From contig NC_057809.1 of assembly GCF_018294505.1 (NCBI RefSeq), forward strand, positions 414,446,104 through 414,510,103: a stretch of 64,000 nucleotides of DNA, read 5' to 3'. Numbering within the stretch: position 1 is the first letter of the stretch; each line of letters begins with the position of its first letter. Below the pieces are notes generated by a model. It was not told the origin of the DNA. It did no database searches and saw only the letters and a program-made list of their open reading frames with translations. Origin of the DNA: Triticum aestivum (lineage: Eukaryota > Streptophyta > Magnoliopsida > Poales > Poaceae). The position numbers and the translations under genes are program-made. Of this stretch, positions 1-10,836 are shown piece by piece.

Positions 1-120
1 ATGCCGGCTCAGTCTCTCGGAGGTGCTCATAGGGATAGAGTGTGCGTGTGTGCGTTCATAGGGGTGAGTGTATACGCGTGTATACGAGCGCTTGTGTCTG
101 TACTGATGCTCAATAAAAAG
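1..120 (+). repeat. 3' part of a tRNA-derived SINE
   Basis: This segment matches the second half of the full-length SINE at about 26995-27287. Both share the block with CTCTCGGAGGTGCTCATAGG, a GTGTGCGTGTGTGC-like run and CTTGTGTCTGTAC just before an A-rich tail. The 5' half with the polymerase III promoter lies outside the window or is missing, so this copy cannot be judged complete. Confidence 0.7.
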
Positions 121-1070
121 AGATTTAGTATCTGTCAATAATAATGCGACTTTGTAAATAAATGTTCATTAAATTCTGATCATGAATTACCTTATATTTT
201 GGTTAAAAGTTTGGTAAGTAAACTAAAGTGAAATTGGTTCAGACAATAAGTAAACTAAGATGATTGATTATCATATGCATGAAAGGTATAACGAAGGGAT
301 GATGGGAAGAAAGGTGAAATAAGAATATTACATTCTTTCTAAGTAGTAGAGATAGAGATATATCATGCTGAGACAAACTCACAAATAGTAAAAGCGTCAT
401 CAATAAATTTGGCAGAACGGAAACTTAAAAAAAAATGCAAGGACGGTGTACTGTCATAAAAATGCAAAAATTCCCCACCAACTAATCAGAAGTTGGCGTT
501 ATTATCAATGACACATATTTTAAACACACAAATCTATTTCGCAAAAAAAGACACAAATCTACTGTGAAGGTTCATCGGTAGTAGAAAAGCACTTCAAACA
601 TAATAAAAATTATATCAAGGTCACTGGACCATTAAACAACCACTATCATTGCGAGAATGTACCGCCAACGCGCAACGACTCTCCTAACGTTCATACAAAT
701 TAACCTGCAACACAAGGCAGATCATTAAGGAGGGATGAATCAACCCTTGCATGCCCCCCTCCTCTCTCAAAGCTCATGTCTTGTCATTTGACTTTGCCAG
801 TGAGGGAGAAAGTAGCTCTGATGTCACCATTGTCGACGTCAGCTTTCCGGGAAGCACCCACCGCACCCCATGGTGTCCTAGGATGAGGAAGAGGCCACTC
901 TAAAGATTCGATCACAAGCCAGGTGTGTCATGTGTCTCACGTGATTGGGGTTAGCATTTGAGTGATTTGGGCATTTTATAGCTGAGCTCTATTGAGTGGA
1001 TTTGGTTGGTGCATTACATGCCCGGTACTATCTACTACAAGGATTGGAGTGGGTGAGCAAAAGATCTCCC
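121..1070. other. Stretch without a recognisable gene
   Basis: AT-rich to about 700, then mixed composition. No long open frame, RNA gene or transposon terminus was recognised. The last bases (CTCCC) border the Copia LTR and would be one half of its target duplication, but the matching copy is not in view. Confidence 0.5.
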
Positions 1071-1316
1071 TGTTAGAATGTATTGTACATGTATATACGG
1101 TATGAATATAAACCGTATATATGCCTCGTAGGATTATGTATTGCGTGGGTCATTGTAATTAGGTAGTTGCGGTTGTTAGGATTCATCCTCATATTTGTAT
1201 AGCTTTTCTTGAGGATCAATCCAACACCAACTGAACTATCAAATCTTGTAAACTTGTCGGTCTATATAACATGCAACACATCCCTGCCAGAGGCATACGC
1301 TTCATCCAATCTTTCA
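1071..1316 (+). repeat. Copia 5' LTR
   Basis: It begins TGTTAGAATG and ends CTTTCA. A TATATAA box at 1263-1269 would place transcription initiation close to the LTR end. The boundary is set by the terminal TG and CA and by the primer-binding site that starts at 1317. No second LTR is present for dating. Confidence 0.75.
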
Positions 1317-1330
1317 TGGTATTCAGAGCC
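1317..1330 (+). other. Primer-binding site (initiator Met tRNA type)
   Basis: The sequence TGGTATTCAGAGCC abuts the LTR. The usual Copia site is TGGTATCAGAGC, so this copy carries an extra T that would weaken tRNA pairing. Confidence 0.8.
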
Positions 1331-1359
1331 AACTTCCTCGCCAACATAAAACCCTAGTC

Positions 1360-2290
1360 ATGGCTAGCTCCAGCTCCGCCGCCGCCGCTTTTGCCCTCAT
1401 TCCCATCACTGACAAGCTGCACCAGGGTAATTACCTGGTCTGGCATGCGCAAGCCTTAGCCACCATCCGCGGAGCACAGCTGATCGATCACCTCAACCCC
1501 GATCACCCGTTCCCGGAGCCCAAGCTTGCCGACAAAGATGGTAAGCCGACGGATGTGCCAAACCCGGCGTATCTCGTCACCCTGGCGCAAGATTCTCAGG
1601 TGCTGAGTTTCATCTTCAACTCGATCTCGCCACCTGTGATGATCCAAGTTGCTCACTGCACCAAGGCCGCGGCAGCATGGACCGCCATCAGGGAGATGTT
1701 TCTCTCCCAGACGTAGGCCAACATCGTCAACACGCGGATCACCCTCTCCACCACCAAAAAGGGCACCGTGACCATCGCCGACTACATCGGGCGCATGAAA
1801 GCGCTGGGCGACGAGATGGCTTCAGCAGGCAAGCCGCTCGACGATGATGACATGGTCTCCTACATCCTCGCTAGACTAGACTACGACTACATCTTGTTTG
1901 TCTCGTCCATCTGCGCCGCGAGGACTGAACCAATCAAGGTAGCTAAACTTTACTCTCAGTTGATCGGTTTTGAAAAACGTCTTGCTATGTTCGAGGGTGG
2001 AAACCACTCCTCCTAGTCCTCAGCCAATGCTGTCTCCCGTGGCCGTGGTGGTTTTGGCCGCGATAATGGAGGAGGCGGCCGCGGCAACAGAGGCCGTGGC
2101 AAATGGAGGCGGTGGCCATGGCAATGGAGGCCGCGGCAACAACAACGGCAACAGAGGAGTTGATGATCTTCCTGAGGTCGTCTGCCAAATCTACAAGAGG
2201 TCGAACCACACCGCCCTTGAATGCTACCATCGCTTCGACATCTCCTACACCAAGAATGAGAAGAGCGTCGGATCAGCCACAACCTCGCCC
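1360..2290 (+). pseudogene. Copia gag, broken
   Basis: This encodes the capsid-type polyprotein of the Copia element. The frame opens at the ATG at 1360 with an Ala/Ser-rich start and a Copia gag core (residues like NYLVWHAQALATI). It is broken by TAG at 1714-1716 and TAG at 2014-2016, and the frame shifts near 2100 inside a Gly/Arg/Asn-rich linker. The zinc knuckle (codons from 2183) has the spacing CX2-X-X4-H-X4-C, but the second cysteine is Tyr (codon 2192-2194), so the nucleic-acid binding finger is damaged. No functional product is expected. Confidence 0.85.
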
Positions 2291-3828
2291 TATGGAGTAG
2301 ATACCAACTGGTATCTGGACACAGGTGCCACCGACCACATCACCAGCGAGCTCGACAAGTTGACCGTCCACAACAAGTACCACGACAACAAACAAGACCA
2401 CACTGCAAACGGAGAAGGTATGGAAATTAGTCATATTGGTCACACTACTGTTCGTACCCCTACTCGTGATCTTCATATAAAGAATATCTTGCATGTGCCC
2501 GATGCCACCAAAAATCTTATCTCTGCTCATCGCTTGTCCACTGATAATCATACTTTTCTTGAAGTTCACCCAAATTTCTTTCTCGTCAAGGAACAGGGAA
2601 CGAGGAAAACCCTTCTTCGTGGCAGGTGTAGACAAGGCCTCTACCCCGTATAATCGGCTCCTTTTAGCTCAAGCAAACAAGCGTTTGGTGCAAATAAACT
2701 GCCTGTTGAAAGGTGGCACAGTCGGCTAGGGCATCTGTCATCTACCATAGTGCGTCATGTTCTTAGCCAGAATGATATTCCTTTTTCTAGTAGTGAGTTG
2801 AATAAAGAAGGTGTTTGTGATGCATGCCAAATGGGCAAAAGTCACCAACTTCCTTATCCTAGTTCAAACAGTGTGTCTAAAGCTCCTTTAGAGCAAATTT
2901 TCTCCAATGTATGGGGGCCTGCCCGTGATTCTATCAATAGGAAAAACTATTATGTGTCTTTCATTGATGATTACAACAAATTCACGTGGATATATCTACT
3001 CAAACACTGATCTGAAGTGTTTAAAGTCTTTCATGAATTTCAAACTCTTGTTGAAAGATTGTTCAATAAGAAAATCATCACTATGCAAATAGACTGGGGT
3101 GGCGAATATGAACGCCTAAATTCCTTCTTTTGTCAATTAGGAATCACTCACCATGTCTCCTGTCCCCATGCTCATCAGCAAAACGGGTCAGCAGAAAGAA
3201 AACATCGACATATTGTTGATGTAGGGCTCTCTCTTTTAGCCCATGCCTCTATGCCCTTGAAGTTTTGGGATGAGGCTTTCCTCTCTGCCACATACTTGAT
3301 AAACCGTACCCCTAGAAAAGTGATTAATTTTGAAACTCCTCCAACACGTTTGTTCCAAGGACAACCAAATTATCATTCTCTTCGAGTTTTTGGATGTGCA
3401 TGCTGGCCGAATCTTCGTCCTTATAATTCCAAAAAATTGGAATTCTGTTCCAAACAGTGTGTATTCCTTGGCTATAGCAATCTTCACAAAGGATTCAAGT
3501 GCCTAGATGTTGCTGCTGGTCGAGTCTATATATCCCGTGATGTTATTTTTGATGAAACAATTTTTCCCTTTGCATCTTTAAATCCAAGTGCAGGCACCCC
3601 TCTCCGGTCAGAAATCTTGTTACTTCCCGAGTCTGAACCTCTTGATCATGGGGGCGAATCTGTAGTTGATCAACAGGCTAATATTCGCCCTAATCCTGTT
3701 GCTAATAGTGGAGAAAATCCAGTTTTTGTGCATGATTTTATGCATCCAGAACAAGACGAAAATGATGCAGGACACGAGGAGGATTCAGGTGCTGCGGGCA
3801 GCGATCCCGAGACTGCAACGTCAGTGGG
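2291..3828 (+). pseudogene. Copia protease and integrase, broken
   Basis: A protease active-site motif DTGA lies at 2318-2329 within WYLDTGATDHIT. A GAG-pre-integrase zinc region follows (WHSRLGH...CDAC), then an integrase core with FIDDY, DWGGEYE and the GSAERKHR segment carrying the catalytic Glu. TAA at 2651-2653 and TGA at 3008-3010 interrupt an otherwise continuous frame. The acidic linker toward the reverse transcriptase is cut at 3828 by the solo LTR insertion. Confidence 0.85.
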
Positions 3829-5508
3829 TGATGTCTACTACACAACCTTGTTCTTGTACACGTTGTTGGGCCTCCAAGTGCAGAGGTTTGTAGGACAGTA
3901 GCAAATTTCCCTCAAGTGGATGACCTAAGGTTTATCAATTCGTGGGAGGCGCATGATGAAGATGGTCTCTCTCAAACAACCCTGCAACCAAATAACAAAG
4001 AGTCTCTTGTGTCCCCAACACTCCCAATACAATGGTAAATTGTATAGGTGCACTAGTTCGGCAAAGAGATGGTGATACAAGTGCAATATGGATAGTAGAT
4101 AAAGGTTTTTGTAATCTGAAATTATAAAAACAGCAAGGTAACTAATGATAAAAGTGAGCATAAAAGGTATTGCAATGCTAGGAAACAAGGCCTAGGGTTC
4201 ATACTTTCACTAGTGCAAGTCCTCTCAACAATAAAAACACAATTGGATCATATAACTATCCCTCAACATGCAACAAAGAGTCACTCCAAAGTCACTAATA
4301 GCGGAGAACAAACGAAGATATTATTGTAGGGTACAAAACCACCTCAAAGTTATCATTTCTGATCGATCTATTCAAGAGTCCGTAGTAAAATAATATGAAG
4401 CTATTCTTTCCGTTCAATCTATCATAGAGTTCATACTAGAATAACACCTTAAGACACAAATCAACCAAAACCCTAATGTCACCTAGATACTCCAATGTCA
4501 ACTCAAGTATCCATGGGTATGATTATACGATATGCATCACACAATCTCAGATTCATCTATTCAACCAACACAAAGAACTTCAAAGAGTGCCCCAAAGTTT
4601 CTATCGGAGAGTCAAGACAAAAACGTGTGCCAACCCCTATGCATAAGTTCACGAGGTCACGGAACTCGCTAGTTGATCACCAAAACATACATCAAGTGGA
4701 TCACGTGATATCCCATTGTCACCACAGATAAGCACGTGCAAGACATACATCAAGTGTTTTCAAATCCTTAAAGACTCAATCCGATAAGATAACTTCAAAG
4801 GGAAAACTCAATCCATTAAAAGAGAATAGAGGGGGAGAAACATCATAAGATCCAACTATCATATCAAAGCTCGCGATACATGAAGATCGTACCACCTCAA
4901 GAACACGAGAGAGAGAGAGAGATGAAACACATAGCTACTGGTACATACCCTCAGCCCTGAGGGTGAACTACTCCCTCCTCGTCATGGAGAGCGCCGGGAT
5001 GATGAAGATGGCCACCGGAGAGGGATTCCCCCCTCCGGCAGGGTGCCGGAACGGGTCTAGATTGGTTTTTGGTGGCTACAGAGGCTTCTAGCAGCGGAAC
5101 TTCCGATCTATTCTGCTCCCCGATGTTTCTAGGGTATATTGATATATATAGGCGAAAGAAGTCGGCCAGGGGGGCCACGAGGCAGGGGGCGCGCCCAAGG
5201 GGGTAGGGTGCGCCCCCACCCTCGTGGTGGCCTCGGGACTCTTCTGGCCCACCTCTGGTACTCCGCGGGCTTCTTCTAGTCCAAAAATAAGTTCCGTGAA
5301 GTTTCAGGTCAATTGGACTCCGTTTGATTTTCCTTTTTTGCAATACTCTAAAACAAGTAAAAAAACAGAAACTGGCACTGGGCTCTAGGTTAATAGGTTA
5401 GTCCCCAAAATCATATAAAATAGCACATAAATGCATATAAAACATCCAAGGTTGATAATATAATAGCATGGAACAATCAAAAATTATAGATACGTTGGAG
5501 ACGTATCA
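3829..5508 (-). mobile_element. Solo LTR of a Sabrina-type Gypsy element
   Basis: A single LTR of about 1.68 kb lies inside the Copia element. Read on the minus strand it begins TGATACGTCTCCAACGTATC, and it ends in ATCA complementary to the plus-strand start TGATGTCTAC. A promoter-like TATATATA is at 5143-5150. The flanks are GTGGG (3824-3828) and GCGGG (5509-5513), a 5-bp target duplication with one C-to-T difference. No internal domain or second LTR is present, so it most likely arose by recombination between two LTRs. The family name is from memory. Confidence 0.8.
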
Positions 5509-6729
5509 GCGGGCGCAGGTGGCGTAGGCGGCCCAGGGGGCGAATTTGCCTCGAGGGCGTAGACGCCACCCAGGGAGCGACGTGTGGTGCGTGCCGTATC
5601 ACCAGATAGCGCGTCTCCAGGTGGGCCAACCGACTCTCCTCTCGCGGGCCGCCAGGTGGGCCAACCGAGCGAGGGAGTCGTGCACGTAGACTCTGGCATG
5701 GATCTGCCCCGACAGGATGAAAGATCGTCTATCACCGGCGACATATCTGATACGGGATCGCGTGCTGATACGGGATCGCGTGCGGCTGTGCCCCTCTCCA
5801 GCGGATCTTCTGTGCCACATGCATCTACAACTCCTGATGTGCCAACTCGGCGAACACGGTCACCACACGGTATTTCAAAACCTCAAGTTTGTACAGACGA
5901 CACAATCTGGTATGATAAGCTCAGAACTCGTTTTGGTGGTCTGATAACTACTGGTGAACCTCATAGTTTGAAAGAAGCTTTGAGTGATCCAAATTGGAAG
6001 AAGGCCATGAATGATGAGTATGATGCTCTTATTAAAAATAAGACTTGGCACTTAGTTCCACCAACAAAAAATAAAAACATCATTGATTGTAGGTGGGTCT
6101 ATAGGATTAAAAGAAAGGCAGATGGTCAAATTGACAGATACAAGGCAAGGCTAGTAGCAAAGGGGTTCAAACAAAGATATGGTATAGACTATGAGGATAC
6201 CTTTAGTCCTGTTGTTAAAGCAGCTGTTATCATACTTGTTCTTTCTATTGCAGTATCCAGTAACTGGAGCCTTAGGCAATTGGATGTTCAGAATGTGTTC
6301 CTTCATGGCGTTCTAGAGGAATAAGTCTATATGAGACAACCACCTGGCTATGAGATAAAAGGCAAGGAAAATCATCTCTGCAAACTTGACAAAGCTTTGT
6401 ATGGTCTAAAACAAGCACCTCGAGCATGGTACTCCAGGTTATGTGACAAACTTCAAGCACTTGGTTTTAAACCATCAAGGGGGGATACTTCTTTGTTCTT
6501 TTATAGAAGAGGAAAGATTATTATCTTGATGTTGGTCTATGCTGATGATATTATTGTTGTTAGCTCATCACAAGATGCAACTATAGCTTTGTTGGCAGAT
6601 TTGAGGAGAGATTTTGCCTTAAAGGATGTAGGAGATCTACATTATTTCTTGGGAATTGAAGTCAAAAAGGTGAAATATGGCATTCTTCTGACCCAAGAAA
6701 AATATGTCATGGATATCACTAAAAAAATA
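5509..6729 (+). pseudogene. Copia reverse transcriptase, truncated
   Basis: This continues the Copia pol frame after the solo LTR. The Copia RVT_2 core is clear: [17 protein letters not shown], then [13 protein letters not shown], then YADD at 6538-6549 (catalytic aspartates). TAA at 6322-6324 interrupts it where the sequence continues in the same frame with [10 protein letters not shown]. The frame runs into foreign DNA at 6730, so the thumb/connection region and RNase H are missing. The first 200 bases after 5509 are GC-rich linker. Confidence 0.85.
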
Positions 6730-6864
6730 CACTTCCGTGATGATACGTGTTTGTCACAGTAGGTCACATTTTCTGTCATGCATGTACATCCATGACAAAT
6801 TTATGACAGAATGAAGATAGTCATACTTGTGCTGTCGTAGAAGTGTTCCATGACATTACCAAAA

Positions 6865-6900
6865 TTATCATCACGGAAGTGTCCACTTCCATGATGATAA
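6865..6900. repeat. Subterminal palindrome of the DNA transposon
   Basis: TTATCATCACGGAAGTG at 6865-6881 and CACTTCCATGATGATAA at 6884-6900 are inverted copies separated by 2 bases, with one mismatch. The same arm occurs at the element edge (6730-6744). Subterminal inverted copies of the terminus are typical transposase-binding sites. Confidence 0.7.
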
Positions 6901-7146
6901 ATCGCGCGTCATAGAAGTGCTTTCATCAAGGGTGACCGACACGTGGCATCCACCGTAACGAGACGCCGTTAAGCTATCGGGTCCGGTTTTGGATCCGATA
7001 ACCCGCTAACAGCCACGACCAATGCCGATTTTCCACGTGTAAAATTCTCATTGGCCGACGGAACCACGCGTCAGCTCCGCAGTGGCACATGTGTCAATGG
7101 TCGAGATGGGCCTATGATATGTTGACACGTGGACGGGCCCAAAAGT

Positions 7147-7455
7147 GGCCCCATAAAGTTTAAATGGGCCAGCCCAACTAAAGGCCCACAAGATTTAGCG
7201 CACCATAATGGGCCGGTCCAGCTAAAGGCCCACAAGCTTTTGTAGACCATAATGGGCTGGCGCAGCTAAAGGCCCACAAGATTTAGCGGACCATAATGGG
7301 CCGGTCCAGCTAAAGGCCTACAAGCTTTTGTAGACCATAATGGGCCGGCGCAGCTAAAGGCCCACAAGATTTAGCGGACCATAATGGGCCAGCCCAGCTA
7401 AAGGCCCACAAGATTTTGCAGACCGTAATGGGCCGGCCCAGCTAAAGGCCCAACA
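7147..7455. repeat. Tandem array of about 46-bp GGGCC units
   Basis: About seven head-to-tail units carry the shared phrase CAGCTAAAGGCCCACAAG followed by ACCATAATGGGCC. Two unit types alternate, one with GATTTAGCG and one with CTTTTGTAG. The array lies about 0.4 kb inside the transposon end, where subterminal repeats are expected. Confidence 0.8.
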
Positions 7456-8290
7456 TTCTCAGTTAAAGCCCGTACGGCTAGTGTCAAATCGGCCCATCAA
7501 CGGCCTGTCCTAAACTTGTCATCATCGCGGCCCATGGTCACTTCTGGCCCGTTAACAGTGCACTAAGTATATGGGCCGAATTACGGTCCGGTGTATTTCC
7601 GGCCTGTTAAAGGTCCTGCTTCATTTGGGCCCATTTACAGGCCATTGAAACTTTCAGCCCATAAATGACCGTGAAGGATTTGGGTCATATTCGGCCATGT
7701 CTGACATTCGGCCTATTAGAGGCCCACTATGGATTTGGGCCACTTTCGGCCTGTTGTGATTTTCGGCTTGTTAACGTCGGACGAAATCCATGGGCCATAT
7801 GTGGCCCAACGTCACACTGGGCCCATTAACAGCCCATATAAAAATGACGATAATCTAGCCCGATCGAACTTCCGGCCTGTTAAAGGCCCATGTATTAGGT
7901 CGGCGCATTTACAGCCCGTCCGAATTTCGGCCTGTGAAAGATCTGCATCGTAAATGGGCCACCATTTCGGCCTGCTAAGACCAGTGGGTTATTTGGTACA
8001 ATCAGGGCCCAATCTCACTTTCGGTCTATTAAAGGCCCATGTTTTTTATGGGCTTGAGATATTTACACTTGTAAATGGCCTATTGTTACTGAGGGCCCAA
8101 ATTATGTTTAGGCCTGTTAAAGGCCCACTATGGGCACAAGCCTACCAGTAAAATACGAAAGCTTATGCTGATTTAGGCCCAAATATTTTTAGTGGGCTAC
8201 ATGCAAATTTCAGCCCATAATCGTTTTTAGCCCAATTGGAATGGGCCCGACGAATGTTGGCATGTTGGGCTCCTACGAAGCTTCCGGCCG
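7456..8290. other. Degenerate GGCCTGTTAAAGGCCC-rich subterminal region
   Basis: No gene is seen. Scattered copies of GGCCTGTTAAAGGCCCAT-like and GGGCC motifs continue from the tandem array to about 8290, after which the 3' end of the minus-strand transposon gene begins. Confidence 0.6.
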
Positions 8291-8496
8291 AATACATTAC
8301 TAAGATAAACCTACACTGTACAAAAATAGCGTCGTAATTACTGCAGTCTTTGGCAGCATCATAAATGCTGTATCACAACAAAATAAATTCCAACCATACA
8401 ACAAAAGGGCCGTTGGCATAAAGTTTACAGTCCTTGCAGATAAAAGCACCATCAGATGTATATAAGCACATATCATTTGACCTAAGTGCTAATGTT

Positions 8497-8877
8497 TCAG
8501 GCTGTAGAATCTGATGGAGCAGCACGATCTTCACCTTTTTTCCGCCATTGCTCTTGAACAACGAAGCGAATGTCTGATAGTCTGGTTTCAAAACCATTCA
8601 TATCTTGACGACATTTGTCAACCACTATTCTTGTTTCCAAAACGACGTCCATTAGGGATTGGACTTGTGTCTGGAGCACATACATATCACTCTATCTAGC
8701 AGGAAGATTTTGTTCAGTAGGCGATTTGGACGAGGTTACCTTGACAACCAACCCAGAATTACGCAGGAAGGTGCTTTTTGCACTGTTAGTGGAGAGATAC
8801 TGATGCACTACAGCAAGAGGTGACATTGTGCCTGTGGTAGCCTCGTCACCTTCAGGTGGTTTTGGCCATTCAATCAT
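8497..8877 (-). pseudogene. C-terminal exon of the transposon protein
   Basis: The minus-strand frame encodes a Ser/Thr- and charge-rich tail (SPLAVVHQYLSTNSAKSTF, then a helical VLQTQVQSLMDVV segment that could be coiled coil). It ends at 8497. The same frame contains one in-frame stop at 8692-8694, so this copy is disabled here. It lies downstream of the Transposase_24-like exons and probably completes that protein, though the join was not resolved. Confidence 0.5.
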
Positions 8878-9417
8878 TTATTCCATAGCTTCCTGAAAGA
8901 TTGAACTTGTAGATTAGTGTACTAGATAAGTTACTAATGAGACAAAAATAAACAAAGTAGGTTACACGTTTATACATAACTTATTTTGGTGAACTACTGT
9001 AATACATTAGCATGTATTGTAGTGCCAACTACATAATAAAATCACTTTCGGAACATATGTCCATGTAGCATGCCTACTGTATTGTCTATTTCCTCACATT
9101 CGTTGACATCTAAGGATAAAGAGACATGGTTTAAAGTAGGATGAACACAGTATGGCATCATTCGTATCATGGGCAAATAGATATAAAACAAATAGGTTAT
9201 TTTATCATTGTGTGCACACATGAACATAACAACTAGATTACAGATCAAGACCAAAAGAATATCATTCATCTCTTTTAAACCATGTAAGGTGAAATGATAC
9301 GTTAAGAAAACTATGTATAAAAGTGGACAGAGTAACTGACATTGGCTGCAAACCAAGTAGTGAAATGAACACATGATAGTACCAATCAGTTCAAAGGCAG
9401 GAGGAGTAAGGACTTAC

Positions 9418-10300
9418 AACAACGGCTTGAACTGGTGTGCTCATGCCCTTCATCTTGCTGGTGTGGCAATCCTTGAAGATTTGCACTGCATTCGGTCCAG
9501 GTTCTTTTTGGTCCGCACATGCTTTCCTCTGTATTTGGAACAAGTCAATATAGATACGATAATATGGCATAGAAAAAACAAGGAAGTAGCAGCTATTTAC
9601 AAGAGCCTCGCAGTGTGCAATATAGCTAGGAGATCCTGTTGTCTGTTGGAATTTCACTTTAGAACGGTTGGTCTTGTTCTTCAAATAGTTAGCCTAGAAG
9701 AAGATACACTTGTAAGGCACATACATAAATACAAGTTCAATATGTGGTCTGATCAAATACATATAGCCTACCTGATACTTTGGATCAGACTAGTGTTTAA
9801 CGAGGGCTGTCCAGTCTTCATCTGTAATATATTCCACTGGAGATGTTTGGGCGATTTCATCGTTAGCCCTGCCTTCAAAGTGAGATTTTCTAAGGTGGTA
9901 CCGATATTGTGGCAGAGCAGACTGAAAAACATGAGTGCATGCTTGTTTAGTTGCATCATCTTTCAGATCAAACTTGAACCTCATCTGTTGAAAAAAGAAT
10001 ATGAGTCTTATTAGGAGGAAGCTAGAAAGTACGGGACAGAGCAAGACAATATTACTAATTGCGATGAATAACATTACTTACGGATAAATGGTCAAGGAAG
10101 GTGTTAAACTGGATATTGTCTTTCTCATTCCTGTACTGGATCCATGTTGGGAGGATACGTGCATGACACCTAACGAGAACGGTTGCCTCTGATATTAACT
10201 TGGCTGACTCTGTAGCATCACGTGGCCTTTTTAAACCTGCCTCAAAATGGATCTCCATTCTTCCTCCTTTAGATTTGGTTAATCTGTCAAGCATTATCCC
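9418..10300 (-). CDS. Transposase_24-like (Ptta/En/Spm) exons
   Basis: Four consecutive minus-strand exons with GT-AG borders can be read. The first starts near 10300 and ends at 10082 (GTAAGT); the others are 9984-9774 (GTAGGC), 9693-9601 (GTAAAT) and 9528-9418 (GTAAGT). The protein includes LVRCHARILPTWIQY, then MRFKFDLKDDATKQACTHVF, YRYHLRKSHFEGRA and NYLKNKTNRSKVKF. This order matches the plant Ptta/En/Spm transposase family as I know it. That family accompanies CACTA elements but is not the TNP2-type catalytic transposase, and no catalytic transposase was found. Stops lie between the exon sets, so expression is doubtful. Confidence 0.65.
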
Positions 10301-10471
10301 TGATGTCTGTTTCCGCTTGCGCCGTGGTGCTAGTTCAACAATGAATATGGAAAGTGCTAGTGTACATCAAACTGTGAGAGTACATATAAAGGAGCATGCA
10401 ACTGCAACTTGACTCGGTCAGGTACCGTCTTGGTGTTGATGCTCATGAGGTTCATCTGATCTTGCCAAGTC

Positions 10472-10765
10472 CTATTGTGTCAGCAGTGCTTCAGAAGTAG
10501 TGTTAGGTGTGAAGGCAGCTTGGGAACTGGCCAGTTCCGGAGCAAACGAACGAGTAACTCGTTGAGATGCTAGTACAGTTGAAGCGGATGCTGCAGCTGG
10601 TGGAGCAGGTGATACTGTGTTTGTAGATTTAGCCGGTGGACTTGGACCTTCTACTGCACTATAAGTACCAGCAGAATCTGGACGGCAAATCCTTTTCCGT
10701 TTCTCCCAACGAGTAACACCACTCCCTACTATATTATTTTCCTTGCTCTTTTTTGACTTTGCCAT
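10472..10765 (-). CDS. Upstream exon of the transposon protein, basic N-terminus
   Basis: The minus-strand frame from ATG 10765 encodes a Lys/Arg-rich start (MAKSKKSKENN, WEKRKRICR) that looks like a nuclear localisation signal. A Pro/Ala/Ser-rich stretch follows, to the stop at 10472. Related basic and proline-rich exon pieces recur in the duplicated modules at 19.6-23.2 kb. The insertion of element A 70 bases upstream separates this exon from those modules. Confidence 0.5.
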   Translation of the reverse strand: MAKSKKSKENNIVGSGVTRWEKRKRICRPDSAGTYSAVEGPSPPAKSTNTVSPAPPAAASASTVLASQRVTRSFAPELASSQAAFTPNTTSEALLTQ

Positions 10766-10836
10766 GTCAAGTCGTACCCACAACACAAAAGAATAAAATC
10801 GCTCTTCAGAACTCATTGATGCATGATACAGACAAG

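Larger units (their letters stand above)
1071..6729 (+). mobile_element. Decayed Ty1/Copia retrotransposon, 3' end lost
   Basis: A 246-bp 5' LTR (1071-1316, TG...CA) is followed directly by a methionine-tRNA-type primer-binding site and then by gag, zinc knuckle, protease, integrase and reverse transcriptase in the Copia order. The element is interrupted by a foreign solo LTR at 3829-5508. It ends abruptly in the reverse transcriptase, just after residues MDITKK, where other DNA begins at 6730, so RNase H and the 3' LTR are absent. Several stops and at least one frameshift make it inactive. The short LTR and the gag type suggest an Ale-like lineage, which is an inference. Confidence 0.85.

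Noticed and set aside
7147..7455. CRISPR-like repeat array
   Set aside because: Eukaryotic context, no unique spacers of constant length, and the repeats are contiguous transposon subterminal units.
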